From Ornithinimicrobium pratense (lineage in GTDB: Bacteria > Actinomycetota > Actinomycetes > Actinomycetales > Dermatophilaceae), in the NCBI RefSeq assembly GCF_008843165.1, contig NZ_CP044427.1:1426001-1490000 (forward strand): a stretch of DNA of 64,000 bases. The letters are read 5' to 3'. Made by a program: the position numbers and the translations under genes. Numbering within the stretch: the stretch's first letter is position 1; each line of letters starts with the position of its first letter. The notes below the pieces were generated by a model. It saw nothing but the letters and a program-made list of their open reading frames with translations. It was not told where the DNA came from and did not search any database. This document shows, piece by piece, positions 49,196 to 57,889 of this stretch.

Positions 49196-49678
49196 GTGAT
49201 GGTCCGTACACGCCCGGTCGGTGTCGACCCGCGCCGGTCCCTCCTGGTGGGAGCGGTCATCGGAGTCGCCGTGATGGCGGCCGTGGACGAGATCGTCTTC
49301 CACCAGATGCTGGCCTGGCACCACTTCTACGACCGGTCCACCACGCGGGTCGGCCTGCTCTCCGACGGGCTGCTGCACGCCTTTGAGCTGCTCCTGCTCG
49401 TCGCCGGCTTCTTCCTGCTCGCCGACCTGCGCCGGCGCGACGCGCTGCAGACCCGCAAGGCGTGGGCGGGTTTCCTCCTCGGCGCCGGCGGGTTCCAGTT
49501 GTTCGACGGGGTGGTCGTCCACAAGGTCCTCCGGCTGCACCAGATCCGTGCTGACGTCGTCGACCTGCTCGTCTACGACGCGACCTGGATCGGCTCGGCC
49601 ATCCTCCTGCTGGCCGCAGGTGCCGCCGTGGCACTCACCGGCGGCCGGCGTCCACGGACCCCCGCCACCTCTTCCTGA
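49196..49678 (+). CDS. DUF2243 membrane protein
   Basis: A 160-residue protein with four membrane segments. DUF2243 signature parts are VDEIVFHQMLAWHHFYD, the SDGLLHAFELLLLVAGFFLL helix, and FDGVVVHKVLRLHQIR, which supply repeated histidines in or near the membrane that could bind heme, copper or zinc. In actinobacteria this family is often encoded directly before CtaG, as here (6 bases apart), suggesting a shared role in copper-dependent oxidase biogenesis. Confidence 0.88.
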   Translation: MMVRTRPVGVDPRRSLLVGAVIGVAVMAAVDEIVFHQMLAWHHFYDRSTTRVGLLSDGLLHAFELLLLVAGFFLLADLRRRDALQTRKAWAGFLLGAGGFQLFDGVVVHKVLRLHQIRADVVDLLVYDATWIGSAILLLAAGAAVALTGGRRPRTPATSS

Positions 49679-49684
49679 CCGGTC

Positions 49685-50575
49685 GTGGAGATCGTCGACC
49701 TCGCCGCCGAGGTGCGGGTGCTGCTCCTGATGATCCTGGTAGGGATCGCGTATCTGGGTATGGCCCGCCGGTGGGCTCAGCGCAGGGGCAGGGCGTGGAG
49801 CCGGTGGCGCACCGCCTCTTGGATGACCGGCCTGGTCGTGCTTGCGGCGGGGCTCTCGCCCGCCCTGTCCGCGTTGGCCCACCACGACCCCGTCGCGCAC
49901 ATGGTCCAGCACCTGCTGGTGGGGATGTACGCCCCCCTCGGCCTGATCCTGGCGGCACCAGTGACCCTCGTCCTGGGCGCCACGAAGACCCGGACAGCCC
50001 AGCGGGTGACCGGCCTGCTGCGCACCCGGCCAGTCCACCTGCTCAGCCACCCGGCCACGGCGACCGTTCTGTCGGCCGGTGGCCTGTGGGTGCTCTACGG
50101 CACCCCGCTGTACGCCTTGACCGCCGAGAATACGGTCGTGCACCACCTCGTCCTCGTGCACCTGGTGGCTGCCGGCGCCCTGTTCACCTGGGCGGTGGCC
50201 GGGCCCGACCCCGCGCCGAGACGGCCGGGCCTGCCGGTCCGGCTGGGCGCCCTGCTCGCCTCGGCCGCCAGCCACGCCGTGCTGGCCAAGCTGCTCTATG
50301 CCCGCGCCGGGCACTGGCCACCCGGCGGGCACGGCCCGGTCGACCGGGCCGAGGCTGCCGCGATGCTCATGTACTACGGCGGCGACGTGGCCGAGCTGCT
50401 GCTGGCCACCGTGGTGCTGGCCGGGTGGTATGCACGCTCGGCGCCACGCATGCGACACGCCGGGCCGGGCCGGACCGGCCGCGGCTCCGGCGGCGGGATG
50501 AACCGGCGCGGTGGTGCGAGGATGGGTGGGCAGGTGAGGCTGGCGAGCGGGCCCGACGGGGCAGACCTACGATGA
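49685..50575 (+). CDS. Caa3-type cytochrome c oxidase assembly protein CtaG
   Basis: A 296-residue protein with about seven helices from a GTG start. CtaG features are AHHDPVAHMVQHLLVGMYAP (histidines, MVQH motif), the LLSHPATATVLSAGGLWVLY segment, and the later MLMYYGGDVAELLLATVVLA. CtaG is needed for copper-A/B site assembly of caa3 oxidases. The last 45 residues are basic, Gly-rich and may be artefactual extension. A second CtaG domain is found in the CopD fusion at 51994-54028. Confidence 0.9.
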   Translation: MEIVDLAAEVRVLLLMILVGIAYLGMARRWAQRRGRAWSRWRTASWMTGLVVLAAGLSPALSALAHHDPVAHMVQHLLVGMYAPLGLILAAPVTLVLGATKTRTAQRVTGLLRTRPVHLLSHPATATVLSAGGLWVLYGTPLYALTAENTVVHHLVLVHLVAAGALFTWAVAGPDPAPRRPGLPVRLGALLASAASHAVLAKLLYARAGHWPPGGHGPVDRAEAAAMLMYYGGDVAELLLATVVLAGWYARSAPRMRHAGPGRTGRGSGGGMNRRGGARMGGQVRLASGPDGADLR

Positions 50576-50579
50576 CGCG

Positions 50580-51077
50580 ATGACTCGAAGTGCTGACTTG
50601 GCCGAACAGATCGCCGACCTCGCGAGCTCCAAAGGACTCTGGATCGCCGCCGCGGAATCGCTGACCGGCGGGGCCGTCTCCTCGGCGCTCGCCGCCGCAT
50701 CCGGGGCGAGCGACTGGTACCACGGCGGCGTCGTGGCCTACTCTCCTCGCATCAAGCAGCACGTCCTCGGTGTCACCCCGGGGCCCGTGGTGACCGCGCA
50801 GTGCGCGGACGAGCTGGCGGCGGGGGTCGCCCGGGTGCTGGAGTCGCAGGCTGCCGTCGCCACCACCGGTGTCGGCGGTCCCGACCCCGAGGAGGGGGAG
50901 GAGCCCGGCACGGTCTACCTCGGTGTCGTCGCGCCCGGGTATACCGACTGCCGTCGGGTGGAGCTCGAGGGCTCCCCGAACGAGGTCGTCGAGCAGGCGA
51001 CCGAACAGGCGCTGGAGCTGCTGCTCCATGCGCTCAGGCAGGGGCAGGCGCAGGAGGGGGACACGCAGGCGAGCTGA
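50580..51077 (+). CDS. CinA C-terminal-type nicotinamide-nucleotide amidase (PncC)
   Basis: Deamidates nicotinamide mononucleotide to nicotinate mononucleotide in pyridine nucleotide recycling. The 165-residue protein is the stand-alone CinA_C domain: AAESLTGG with the catalytic S27, YSPRIKQHVLGV with K59, and ATTGVGGPDPEEGEEPGTVY. The usual N-terminal domain of CinA is missing, as in PncC/YgaD. GTGACG-type spacing puts its start 4 bases after the CtaG stop. Confidence 0.92.
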   Translation: MTRSADLAEQIADLASSKGLWIAAAESLTGGAVSSALAAASGASDWYHGGVVAYSPRIKQHVLGVTPGPVVTAQCADELAAGVARVLESQAAVATTGVGGPDPEEGEEPGTVYLGVVAPGYTDCRRVELEGSPNEVVEQATEQALELLLHALRQGQAQEGDTQAS

Positions 51078-51119
51078 GGCGCGCAGCCCAGAGGAGCCGC
51101 CGGGCCGAGCGGGTGGGCC

Positions 51120-52073
51120 ATGATGGCGGGTATGGGCGACCCCATCCGCATCGAGGACCTGCACAAGTCGTTCGGCGAGGCCAAGGCCCTGGACGGCCTG
51201 GACCTAGGGGTCGTCGAGGGAGAGGTGCACGGGTTCCTGGGGCCCAACGGGTCGGGCAAGTCGACCACGATCCGGGTGCTGCTCGGCCTGCTCCGTCACG
51301 ACTCGGGCCGGGTCAGCCTCCTCGGCGGAGACGCGTGGGCGGACGCCGCCGCGCTGCACCGGCGACTCGCCTACGTCCCGGGGGACGTGTCCCTGTGGCC
51401 CGGGCTGTCCGGGGGTGAGGTGATCGACCTGATCGGTCGGCTCCGGGGCGGGCTGGACGAGGGACGCCGTGCCCAGCTGCTCGACGACTTCGAACTGGAC
51501 CCGGCCAAGAAGGGCCGCACCTACTCCAAGGGGAACAGGCAGAAGGTGGCGCTCGTCGCCGCACTGGCCTCCGACGTCGAGCTGCTCCTGCTGGACGAGC
51601 CCACCGCCGGGCTGGACCCGCTCATGGAAGAGGTCTTCCAGCATTGGATCCTCAGGGCCAAGGACGAGGGCCGCACGGTCCTGCTCAGCAGCCACATCCT
51701 GGCCGAGGTGGAGGCGCTGTGCGATCGGGTGAGCATCATCCGTGCAGGGCGAACCGTGCAGAGCGGATCCCTGGCCGACCTGCGGCACCTGACCAGCACC
51801 ACGGTCATCGCCGAGACCGGCCGACCGGTCGAGGGTCTGGAGCGCCTCACCGGGGTCAGCGACTTGGAGCAGGTGGGGGACCGGGTGAGCTTCAAGGTCG
51901 ACACCGACCACCTGGACGAGGCGATGCGCCTCCTGTCTGGGCTGGGGATCCGGTCCTTGCAGGCGCACCCGCCGACCCTGGAGGAGCTCTTCCTCACCCA
52001 GTACGGTGACCGGTTGCCCCCGCAGGACGACGTACCGACGGAGGGAGGGGCAGGGACCACCGCAGGGCGATGA
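51120..52073 (+). CDS. ABC transporter ATP-binding subunit, no partner in sight
   Basis: A 317-residue DrrA/CcmA-type ATPase. Walker [10 protein letters not shown] (41-49), Q-loop region, an unusual signature [10 protein letters not shown] in place of LSGGQ, Walker [14 protein letters not shown], and H-loop SSHIL are in order. The extra C-terminal domain ([20 protein letters not shown] onward) is normal for drug/polysaccharide exporters of this group. No permease gene follows: the next gene is convergent and overlaps its 3' end by 80 bases, so its membrane partner must be encoded elsewhere or has been lost. Confidence 0.9.
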   Translation: MMAGMGDPIRIEDLHKSFGEAKALDGLDLGVVEGEVHGFLGPNGSGKSTTIRVLLGLLRHDSGRVSLLGGDAWADAAALHRRLAYVPGDVSLWPGLSGGEVIDLIGRLRGGLDEGRRAQLLDDFELDPAKKGRTYSKGNRQKVALVAALASDVELLLLDEPTAGLDPLMEEVFQHWILRAKDEGRTVLLSSHILAEVEALCDRVSIIRAGRTVQSGSLADLRHLTSTTVIAETGRPVEGLERLTGVSDLEQVGDRVSFKVDTDHLDEAMRLLSGLGIRSLQAHPPTLEELFLTQYGDRLPPQDDVPTEGGAGTTAGR

Positions 52074-54028
52074 GTAGCGCCAGCCCCATCGCCGGGACCT
52101 CGCCCATGGCCCACACCAGCGCCCCGCCGACCTGCTGGTCGGCCAGTGGGTCCTGCAGCCAGGGCAGCGCCAGCCGGGCGTAGTAGCCGGGCTCCAAGAT
52201 CATCTTGCTGCTCATCAGCGCCGAGCCGAAGAAGGTGTAAAGGAGCATCGAGGGCAGCAGCAGCACCAGGCGGATGCCGTGATGCGGCCGGCGGGGCCCG
52301 GGGTCGGTGCCGATGAGCGCATTGGTGAACAGGTATCCGGCGAGCGAGAGGTAGAGCACCATGAGCAGGTGCGCCACGTCGCTGGTCAGGACCAGCCCGT
52401 GCAGCGGGGTGAGGTAGAGCAACGCCATCGAGGCGACGACGTGCACGGCGGCGACGAGCGGGGTGGCCAGCACCCGGCCCACGGTGCTGTGCAGCAGCGC
52501 GAGCAGCCACTCGCGGGGGCCGTGGGAACCGTCCCCTCGGCGGGGCAGCGCCCGCAGCGCCAGGGTGGCCGGCGCCGCCAGCGTGTACGCGATCGGCAGC
52601 ACGGTCAGAAGGAGCAGGTGCTTGCTGGGCCATGTGGGCGCTGAACTGCACCGAACCGTAGACCGCCAGGCCGCCGTTGGTGGCCCAGGTAAAACCGACC
52701 ACTCCGACGACGGCGCTGACCGTGCGGTGCACCGGCCAGGCGTCGCCGCGGGCCCGGAGGCGGTGCACCCAGCGCAGGTAGACGACCAGAGCGGACCCGG
52801 CCAGCAGCAGCGTGACCGGCTCGATGCGCACCTGCGTCAGGTAGGTCAGGATGCTGGGGGCCGGGGGAGCGGCATACCCGGTGAGTTCGACCACTGCCTC
52901 GGTGGCAGGCACCCCCGTCGGATGGGGCGGGTCGGTCCGGGCCAGGGCGACCGACAGGCCCATCACCGCGGCCATGAGCAGGGCCTCCCCGGCTGCCAGA
53001 CGCCGAAAGGCATGCGGCTGTCCGCGCTCCAGCGGCGGCAAGGTCAGCCGCCGGTGCGCCGCCCCCACGACCCCTAGCCAGCCGAGGAGGACCACCTTGG
53101 TGACCACGATCAGCCCCCAGCCGGAGGTGAAGAGGTCGGCTGGGCCGCCGATGCGGACGATCAGGCTGACCACGCCAGAGAAGGTCAGGACGGCGTAGGA
53201 CCACAGGGCAAGGGTGGAGTAGCGCGCCGTCCACGGGGCCAGCTGGTCGGCGTGGCGGCTTCGGGCCAGGATCAGGACGAGCGCGGTCAGACCCCCGACC
53301 CAGACGCAGGCGGCGCCGGTGTGCAGCCACAGACCGAGCAACGCGGTCCCGTGCCCCTGGGAGCCGCCAGCGTGCCCCAGCCCGGCCAGCTGCAGCAGCC
53401 CGAAGGCCGAGAGCAGAAGAGCGACGATGGTCTCGCCCGGGCCCCGGGCCACGAGCACGCAGACCGCGACCAGGCCGGTGGAGAGCGTGGCGACGGCCAG
53501 CGCCCGACCGCTGCTGAGGTCGAGGAAGGTCGTGAGGTGGGTCAGGAGGTCGTGGTCTGGCCAGCCACCCATCACGTCGAGGAAGGTGAGTAGCAGCTGG
53601 CCTCCCAGGAGTAGCGCCCAGGCTGCCGCGGCGCAGGTCGCCAGGTTGCGCAACCTGGCCCAGGTGGGGGCGTGGGCCCCTGTCGCCGGGACGACCGTGA
53701 GGCACAGGACGAGGGCCCCAATGGTCAATGCCGCAGCGGCCCGGGACAGGGCGGTGACGACCGGCAGGCCCCAGCGGACGACCGGCCCGGGGTCGCCCAG
53801 GACGGGCGGGGCGGTGGCCCCAGTAGCCCAGACCGCCACCAGGAGCGGGCCCAGCAGTGCCAGGACGGCGGCCCAGGCCAAGTGCCGGCGACCGCGGCCG
53901 GGCGGGGCAGGTCCAGGGGGTGAGGCGGCCGGGTCCGAGGTGACCGTGCTCACGGAGTCTGCGCCACCGGCAACGTCCCGTGCATGCCGGCCGCGAGACC
54001 GAGGCATGTCTGGCCGCTCATGTCTCAT
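51994..54028 (-). pseudogene. CopD-CtaG fusion protein gene with a frameshift
   Basis: From about ATG 54028 the reading gives a membrane protein with a CopD domain (LTHLTTFLDLSSGRALAVAT, GLWLHTGAACVWVGGLTALV, YSTLALWSYAVLTFSGVVSL) and goes on to a CtaG domain start, VYGSVQFSAHMAQ. Next to CAGCAAGCACCTG near 52630 the frame changes, and the rest of CtaG (LLTVLPIAYTLAAPATLALR, VHVVASMALLYLTPLHGLVL, LYLSLAGYLFTNALIGTDPG, MLLYTFFGSALMSSKMI) continues to the stop at 51994. One inserted base or four would explain it. Bifunctional CopD-CtaG proteins handle copper uptake and oxidase assembly. The chance of a base-call error is real. Confidence 0.85.
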
Positions 54029-54176
54029 CCTCCCTGTCGGCCAGCCAGTCTTGCACCTGGCCCACCTGCGGATGCTCGGGGGCGATGTCGAGGAGGCGCG
54101 GGCACAGGAGGGATCCCTGGTGTGGATGCCCCTGCTCATCGAGCAGAAAAGCGGTCGACGCGGGCCGCCCGTGCAC
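54018..54176 (-). CDS. Small unrecognised ORF ahead of the CopD-CtaG gene
   Basis: From GTG 54176 a 52-residue frame reads VHGRPASTAFLLDEQGHPHQ, then SLLCPRLLDIAPEHPQVGQV and QDWLADREDET, ending in a stop that overlaps the ATG at 54028 region. It looks more protein-like than chance, and the same frame stays open upstream without a start codon, under the beta-lactamase-like gene. It might be a small protein translated together with CopD, or the remnant of a larger one. Confidence 0.3.
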   Translation of the reverse strand: MHGRPASTAFLLDEQGHPHQGSLLCPRLLDIAPEHPQVGQVQDWLADREDET

Positions 54177-54244
54177 GCAATGCTGGTCCAGGCTGGCGCG
54201 CTCCCGGCCATGGACCGTGACCCGCCCAACCGCCAGGAGTTCCC

Positions 54245-55261
54245 ATGACCACCGTGCCGATGATCGACGTTGAGACCCTGGCCGCGGCCGCCGACCGCGG
54301 CAGCTTCAGCGGCCTGGTCACCCTGGACGTGCCGGGTCAGCAGCCCGTGACCCACGCCTTCGGCCACGCGCACCGTGGGCTGGCGGTGCCGCATACCCGC
54401 ACCACCCGCTACGCGCTGGCCAGCGGCGGCAAGACCTTCACCGCGCTCGCGGTCCTCCGGCTGGCCGAGGACGGAGCGCTGCGGCTCACCGACCCGGTGC
54501 GGCCGCTCCTGGGCGAGGACCTGCCGCTCGTCGACGACGCCGTGACGGTCGAGCAACTGCTGACGCACACCTCGGGGATGGGCGACTACCTGGACGAGTC
54601 GGCGGGCTGGGAGAGCGATGACTACGTGCTACCGGTGCCGGTGCACACGCTCATCGAGACCGAGGCCTTCGTGCCGGTGGTCGACGGTGTCGATCAGGTC
54701 TTTGCGCCGGGGCAGCGGTTCGCCTACTGCAATGGCGGCTACGTGCTGCTCGCGCTGGTCGTGGAGCGGGTGAGCGGGGAGTCCTACCACGCCTACGTCG
54801 ACCGCGAGGTCTGCCGTCGCGCCGGGCTGGGCGCGACCGGCTTCCTGCGCAGCGACGAGCTGCCCGGCGACGCGGCGCTCGGGTACCTCTACGACGACGG
54901 TCTGCGCACCAACGTCCTGCACCTGCCGGTCCTCGGCAACGGGGACGGCGGCATCTACTCCACCGCTGAGGACCTGCACCGGTTCTGGGGCGCGTTGGCC
55001 GGCGGGCGGGTTGTGGGGGAGCAGATGCTGCAGGTGCTGACCACACCCCGGCACGACGTGCCCGACGAAGGCCTGCGGTATGCCGCCGGCCTGTGGCTGC
55101 ACGAGGCGGCCCCGCTGTGGGTGATGGAGGGCGCCGACGCCGGCGTCTCCTTCCGCTCCACCCACGACCCGGCCACCGGCACGACCCTCAGCGTGCTCGG
55201 CAACACCTCCGATGGCGCCTGGCCGGTCATCGGCGAACTGGCGGATCTGCTCGCCAGCTGA
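54245..55261 (+). CDS. Serine beta-lactamase/DD-peptidase-family hydrolase
   Basis: A 338-residue cytoplasmic or atypically secreted class C-like hydrolase. S60-G-G-K63 is the active-site motif, Y161-C-N163 the second. LTHTSGMGDYL is the typical element between them, as is GDGGIYSTAEDLHRFWGAL later. There is no signal peptide, which suggests an esterase or aminopeptidase rather than a true lactamase. Divergent from CopD-CtaG, and starts with CAGGAG upstream. Confidence 0.88.
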   Translation: MTTVPMIDVETLAAAADRGSFSGLVTLDVPGQQPVTHAFGHAHRGLAVPHTRTTRYALASGGKTFTALAVLRLAEDGALRLTDPVRPLLGEDLPLVDDAVTVEQLLTHTSGMGDYLDESAGWESDDYVLPVPVHTLIETEAFVPVVDGVDQVFAPGQRFAYCNGGYVLLALVVERVSGESYHAYVDREVCRRAGLGATGFLRSDELPGDAALGYLYDDGLRTNVLHLPVLGNGDGGIYSTAEDLHRFWGALAGGRVVGEQMLQVLTTPRHDVPDEGLRYAAGLWLHEAAPLWVMEGADAGVSFRSTHDPATGTTLSVLGNTSDGAWPVIGELADLLAS

Positions 55262-55309
55262 CCGGCCAGCCCGCGGAGGAGGCTCGGTAGCCGCTCAGGA
55301 GACGTCCGG

Positions 55310-57727
55310 TCAGCGCAGGTACGGCGAGAGCAGCTCCATCGTCGCGTCCGTCACCACGCCCGAGCCGCCCAGCAGGTAGATCGCCTGAGGGCTCTGGCGG
55401 GTCAGCGCCGCAGCGGTCGCGGAGCGCACCCGGTCGTTGGCGGTGAGGACGATCGGCACCCCATGCAGACCACCGGCGAGGGCCGCGCCGACGATGGCGT
55501 CGGGGAAGTCCTGCGCGGAGGCGACGTAGGCGGGCGTCCGGCCGGCGGGGAACTGCCCGGCGATCCTGGCCATGGTGGCATAGCGGTCGCCACCGGCCAG
55601 CCGGCGGTAGGTGCCGCTGGCGGAGTAGCCCGCCGCCTGCTCGGCCACCGCGTCGGACACCGCGGTGGAGCCGCCGAGCACGACGACCTCCTGCGCGCCC
55701 AGCCGGCTCAGCTGGTCGATGGTGGCCTGGTCGAGCCGGTCCTGGCGGGTCAGCAGCATCGGCATGCTCTCGTGCCCGGCCAGGGCCGCGCCGGCCAGTG
55801 CGTCCGGGTAGTCCTCACCGCTGGCCAGGTAGACCCGCGCCCGTCCGGCCGGATAGTAGGAGGCCACGGCGGCAGCCGTCGCGTAGCGGTTGGTGCCCCC
55901 CACACGGGTGAGGTCCCGGTTGCGGGTCAGGTTCCGCAGCTCCTGCGTCACCTTCGTGGAGACTGCTTCCGGTCCGCCGACGACGACGACGCGGGCGGGG
56001 TTGAGGCGCTGCAGCGCGGACAGGGTCGCCCCGGGGATGGTGTCAGAACGGGTGAGCAGCACCGGTGCGTCATACACACCGGCCCGAGCGGCGGCGGTCA
56101 GCGCGTCGGGGTAGTCCAGGCCGTTGACGACATAGACGACGTTGGTGTTCGTGCCCCACGCGCGGCTGGCCTGGGCCGCGGTGCCATACCGGTCATCGCC
56201 GAAGATCCGCTCCACACTGCCCCTCTGGTCGAAGGTGAAGTAGTGCGAGGACAACCCGTTGGCGTTGGCCGGCCACGGGTTAGACATCTGCAGCCCGCCG
56301 CCGGAGGCGTAGGCCCAGGTGTAGTGACCGCCCGCGGTGAAACCCTCGACCCGGGCGTCCAGCACCCGGCCGCCCCACTCGCCGTGCCCGTCCCGGCGCA
56401 GGATCTGGACCCGCTCGACGCGGTGGATGTTGTAGCGCTGCTCCAGGTTGCGCACGGGCAGCTGCGCGCTCCAGGAGCTGCGCGGGTTGTTGGCCACGGT
56501 GTCGTAGGGGTCCGGCTGGGCCACGAGGTAGCCGTGGCCTGGCCCGCCGACCGTGGTGTGCCCACCGGTGGAGGAGGAGTACATGGTGGTGGCCAGCTGG
56601 GGCACGCCGCTGCCGAAGTCGTAGGTCAGCACCTGTCCGTTCGTGGCGCCCACCGCGGCGGTCGTGTTGGCGTGCTCGTACCAGGTGACGGTGCCGTTGG
56701 CGTTGCGCGCGCCCATGCCGCGGTAGGCCTGGCAGGCGGTCGTGTCGCAGGTGTCGTAGTGCGCCGTGCCGCCCGCGCCGCGCAGCGCGTAGGACCGGGC
56801 CGCTACTGCCTGCGCCTTGAGCGCCTCGGTGTGGAAGGACACGGGCATCTCGGCCATCGTCACCGAGCGCAGGTAGTGCTGCATCGGCAGGTGGTTGACG
56901 GTCAGCAGGCTGGTCGTCCCGCGGAAGGTCGCGGTCAGCGTGCCCCGGTAGATGCGCGTCGAGCCGTTCGGTAGGTAGAGGTCGACGGAGCCCTCGGTCG
57001 GTGAGCTGAACGACACCGGGCAGGACTGCGGCATGCCCGAGGGCCAGGCGGTGCGCCACGTGCCGCCGGCGTCCAGGCCCTGCAGCGTGCACCCGGCCGC
57101 AGACGCGGTCGTGGTGCGGACCCGCCACTGGCTGTAGCCGGGCGGCAGCGGGTATGTCGTGTCGCCCGGTGTGCTGCTCACCACGAGCCCGGGGCGGTGG
57201 GCCACGCGGGTGACGCCGTCGTTGTCGATGGTGATGCCGATCCGGATGGTGCCCGTGGAACGGGTCTCCAGGTTGGTGCCCGGGTAGTAGAAGGACAGGA
57301 TCTGGGCGTGCGAGAGCCCCGCCTGCCCCGCGCCGTGGGCGCCGTACTGGGACATCCCGATCCCGTGGCCGAAACCGCCGCCGGTCACCTGGTAGATGCC
57401 GTTGGCCGGCCGCGGGTAGACCTCGGCCCCCGGTTGCGGCCCGGGCAGGGTGGTGATCCCGCTCTCAACCACGGTCTGGGGCGTGCCGAACAGGTCGTCG
57501 CCCTCCGCCAGGACACCATGGCGCTGGTCCACCTCGAGGACCGGCGCGTCGTCGTCGAGGACGGGGGCCGCCTCGGGTGCGGGTTGCTGGTCGGGTGCGG
57601 GTTGCTGGTCGAGTGAGGGCGTGGGGACGGCGGTGGTGGTCGCGGCGTCCTCCCCGTCGGCGGCGACTGCCGTCGGGGTCAGGACAAGGGCGAGGGCAGT
57701 GCAGAAGGCAAGCAACGAGCGACGCAT
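55310..57727 (-). CDS. SpoIID/LytB-domain protein with three CWB2 repeats
   Basis: An 805-residue secreted protein. Signal peptide 1-23; a Pro/Gln/Asp-rich spacer to about 90; then the SpoIID/LytB region, with GGGFGHGIGMSQYGAHGAGQ, LLTVNHLPMQHYLRSVTMAE and FHTEALKAQAVAARSYALRG. The last 290 residues are three CWB2 repeats opening with GDDRYGTAAQAS, GTNRYATAAAVA and GGDRYATMARIA. SpoIID-like enzymes are peptidoglycan lytic transglycosylases in endospore formers; actinobacterial members are thought to remodel the wall. The CWB2 part anchors it. It shares that module with the protein at 9585-11732. Confidence 0.93.
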   Translation of the reverse strand: MRRSLLAFCTALALVLTPTAVAADGEDAATTTAVPTPSLDQQPAPDQQPAPEAAPVLDDDAPVLEVDQRHGVLAEGDDLFGTPQTVVESGITTLPGPQPGAEVYPRPANGIYQVTGGGFGHGIGMSQYGAHGAGQAGLSHAQILSFYYPGTNLETRSTGTIRIGITIDNDGVTRVAHRPGLVVSSTPGDTTYPLPPGYSQWRVRTTTASAAGCTLQGLDAGGTWRTAWPSGMPQSCPVSFSSPTEGSVDLYLPNGSTRIYRGTLTATFRGTTSLLTVNHLPMQHYLRSVTMAEMPVSFHTEALKAQAVAARSYALRGAGGTAHYDTCDTTACQAYRGMGARNANGTVTWYEHANTTAAVGATNGQVLTYDFGSGVPQLATTMYSSSTGGHTTVGGPGHGYLVAQPDPYDTVANNPRSSWSAQLPVRNLEQRYNIHRVERVQILRRDGHGEWGGRVLDARVEGFTAGGHYTWAYASGGGLQMSNPWPANANGLSSHYFTFDQRGSVERIFGDDRYGTAAQASRAWGTNTNVVYVVNGLDYPDALTAAARAGVYDAPVLLTRSDTIPGATLSALQRLNPARVVVVGGPEAVSTKVTQELRNLTRNRDLTRVGGTNRYATAAAVASYYPAGRARVYLASGEDYPDALAGAALAGHESMPMLLTRQDRLDQATIDQLSRLGAQEVVVLGGSTAVSDAVAEQAAGYSASGTYRRLAGGDRYATMARIAGQFPAGRTPAYVASAQDFPDAIVGAALAGGLHGVPIVLTANDRVRSATAAALTRQSPQAIYLLGGSGVVTDATMELLSPYLR

Positions 57728-57889
57728 GATGATGGGCTCCTGGGACTGGGCGCGACCGGGACAGGGTCGACGGGAATAGCATGCGCTAGCAGTGACGGAT
57801 GTGGCAAGGGTGGCGATGAGCTACCCAGCGGTAGTTATGGGTTCGGGTGCGCGGACCAGTTCGCGCCCGGGTCGGCCTACCCTGAGCGC

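Noticed and set aside
51521..54568. Single open frame of over 1000 codons on the minus strand
   Set aside because: Only the middle part is protein-like (CopD and the start of CtaG). The two ends are antisense to the ABC ATPase and to the beta-lactamase-like gene, and the true CtaG continuation is in another frame.
55463..56974. Long plus-strand frame of about 500 codons
   Set aside because: It is the complement of the SpoIID-CWB2 gene, has V/G/A/R-rich composition and no domain.
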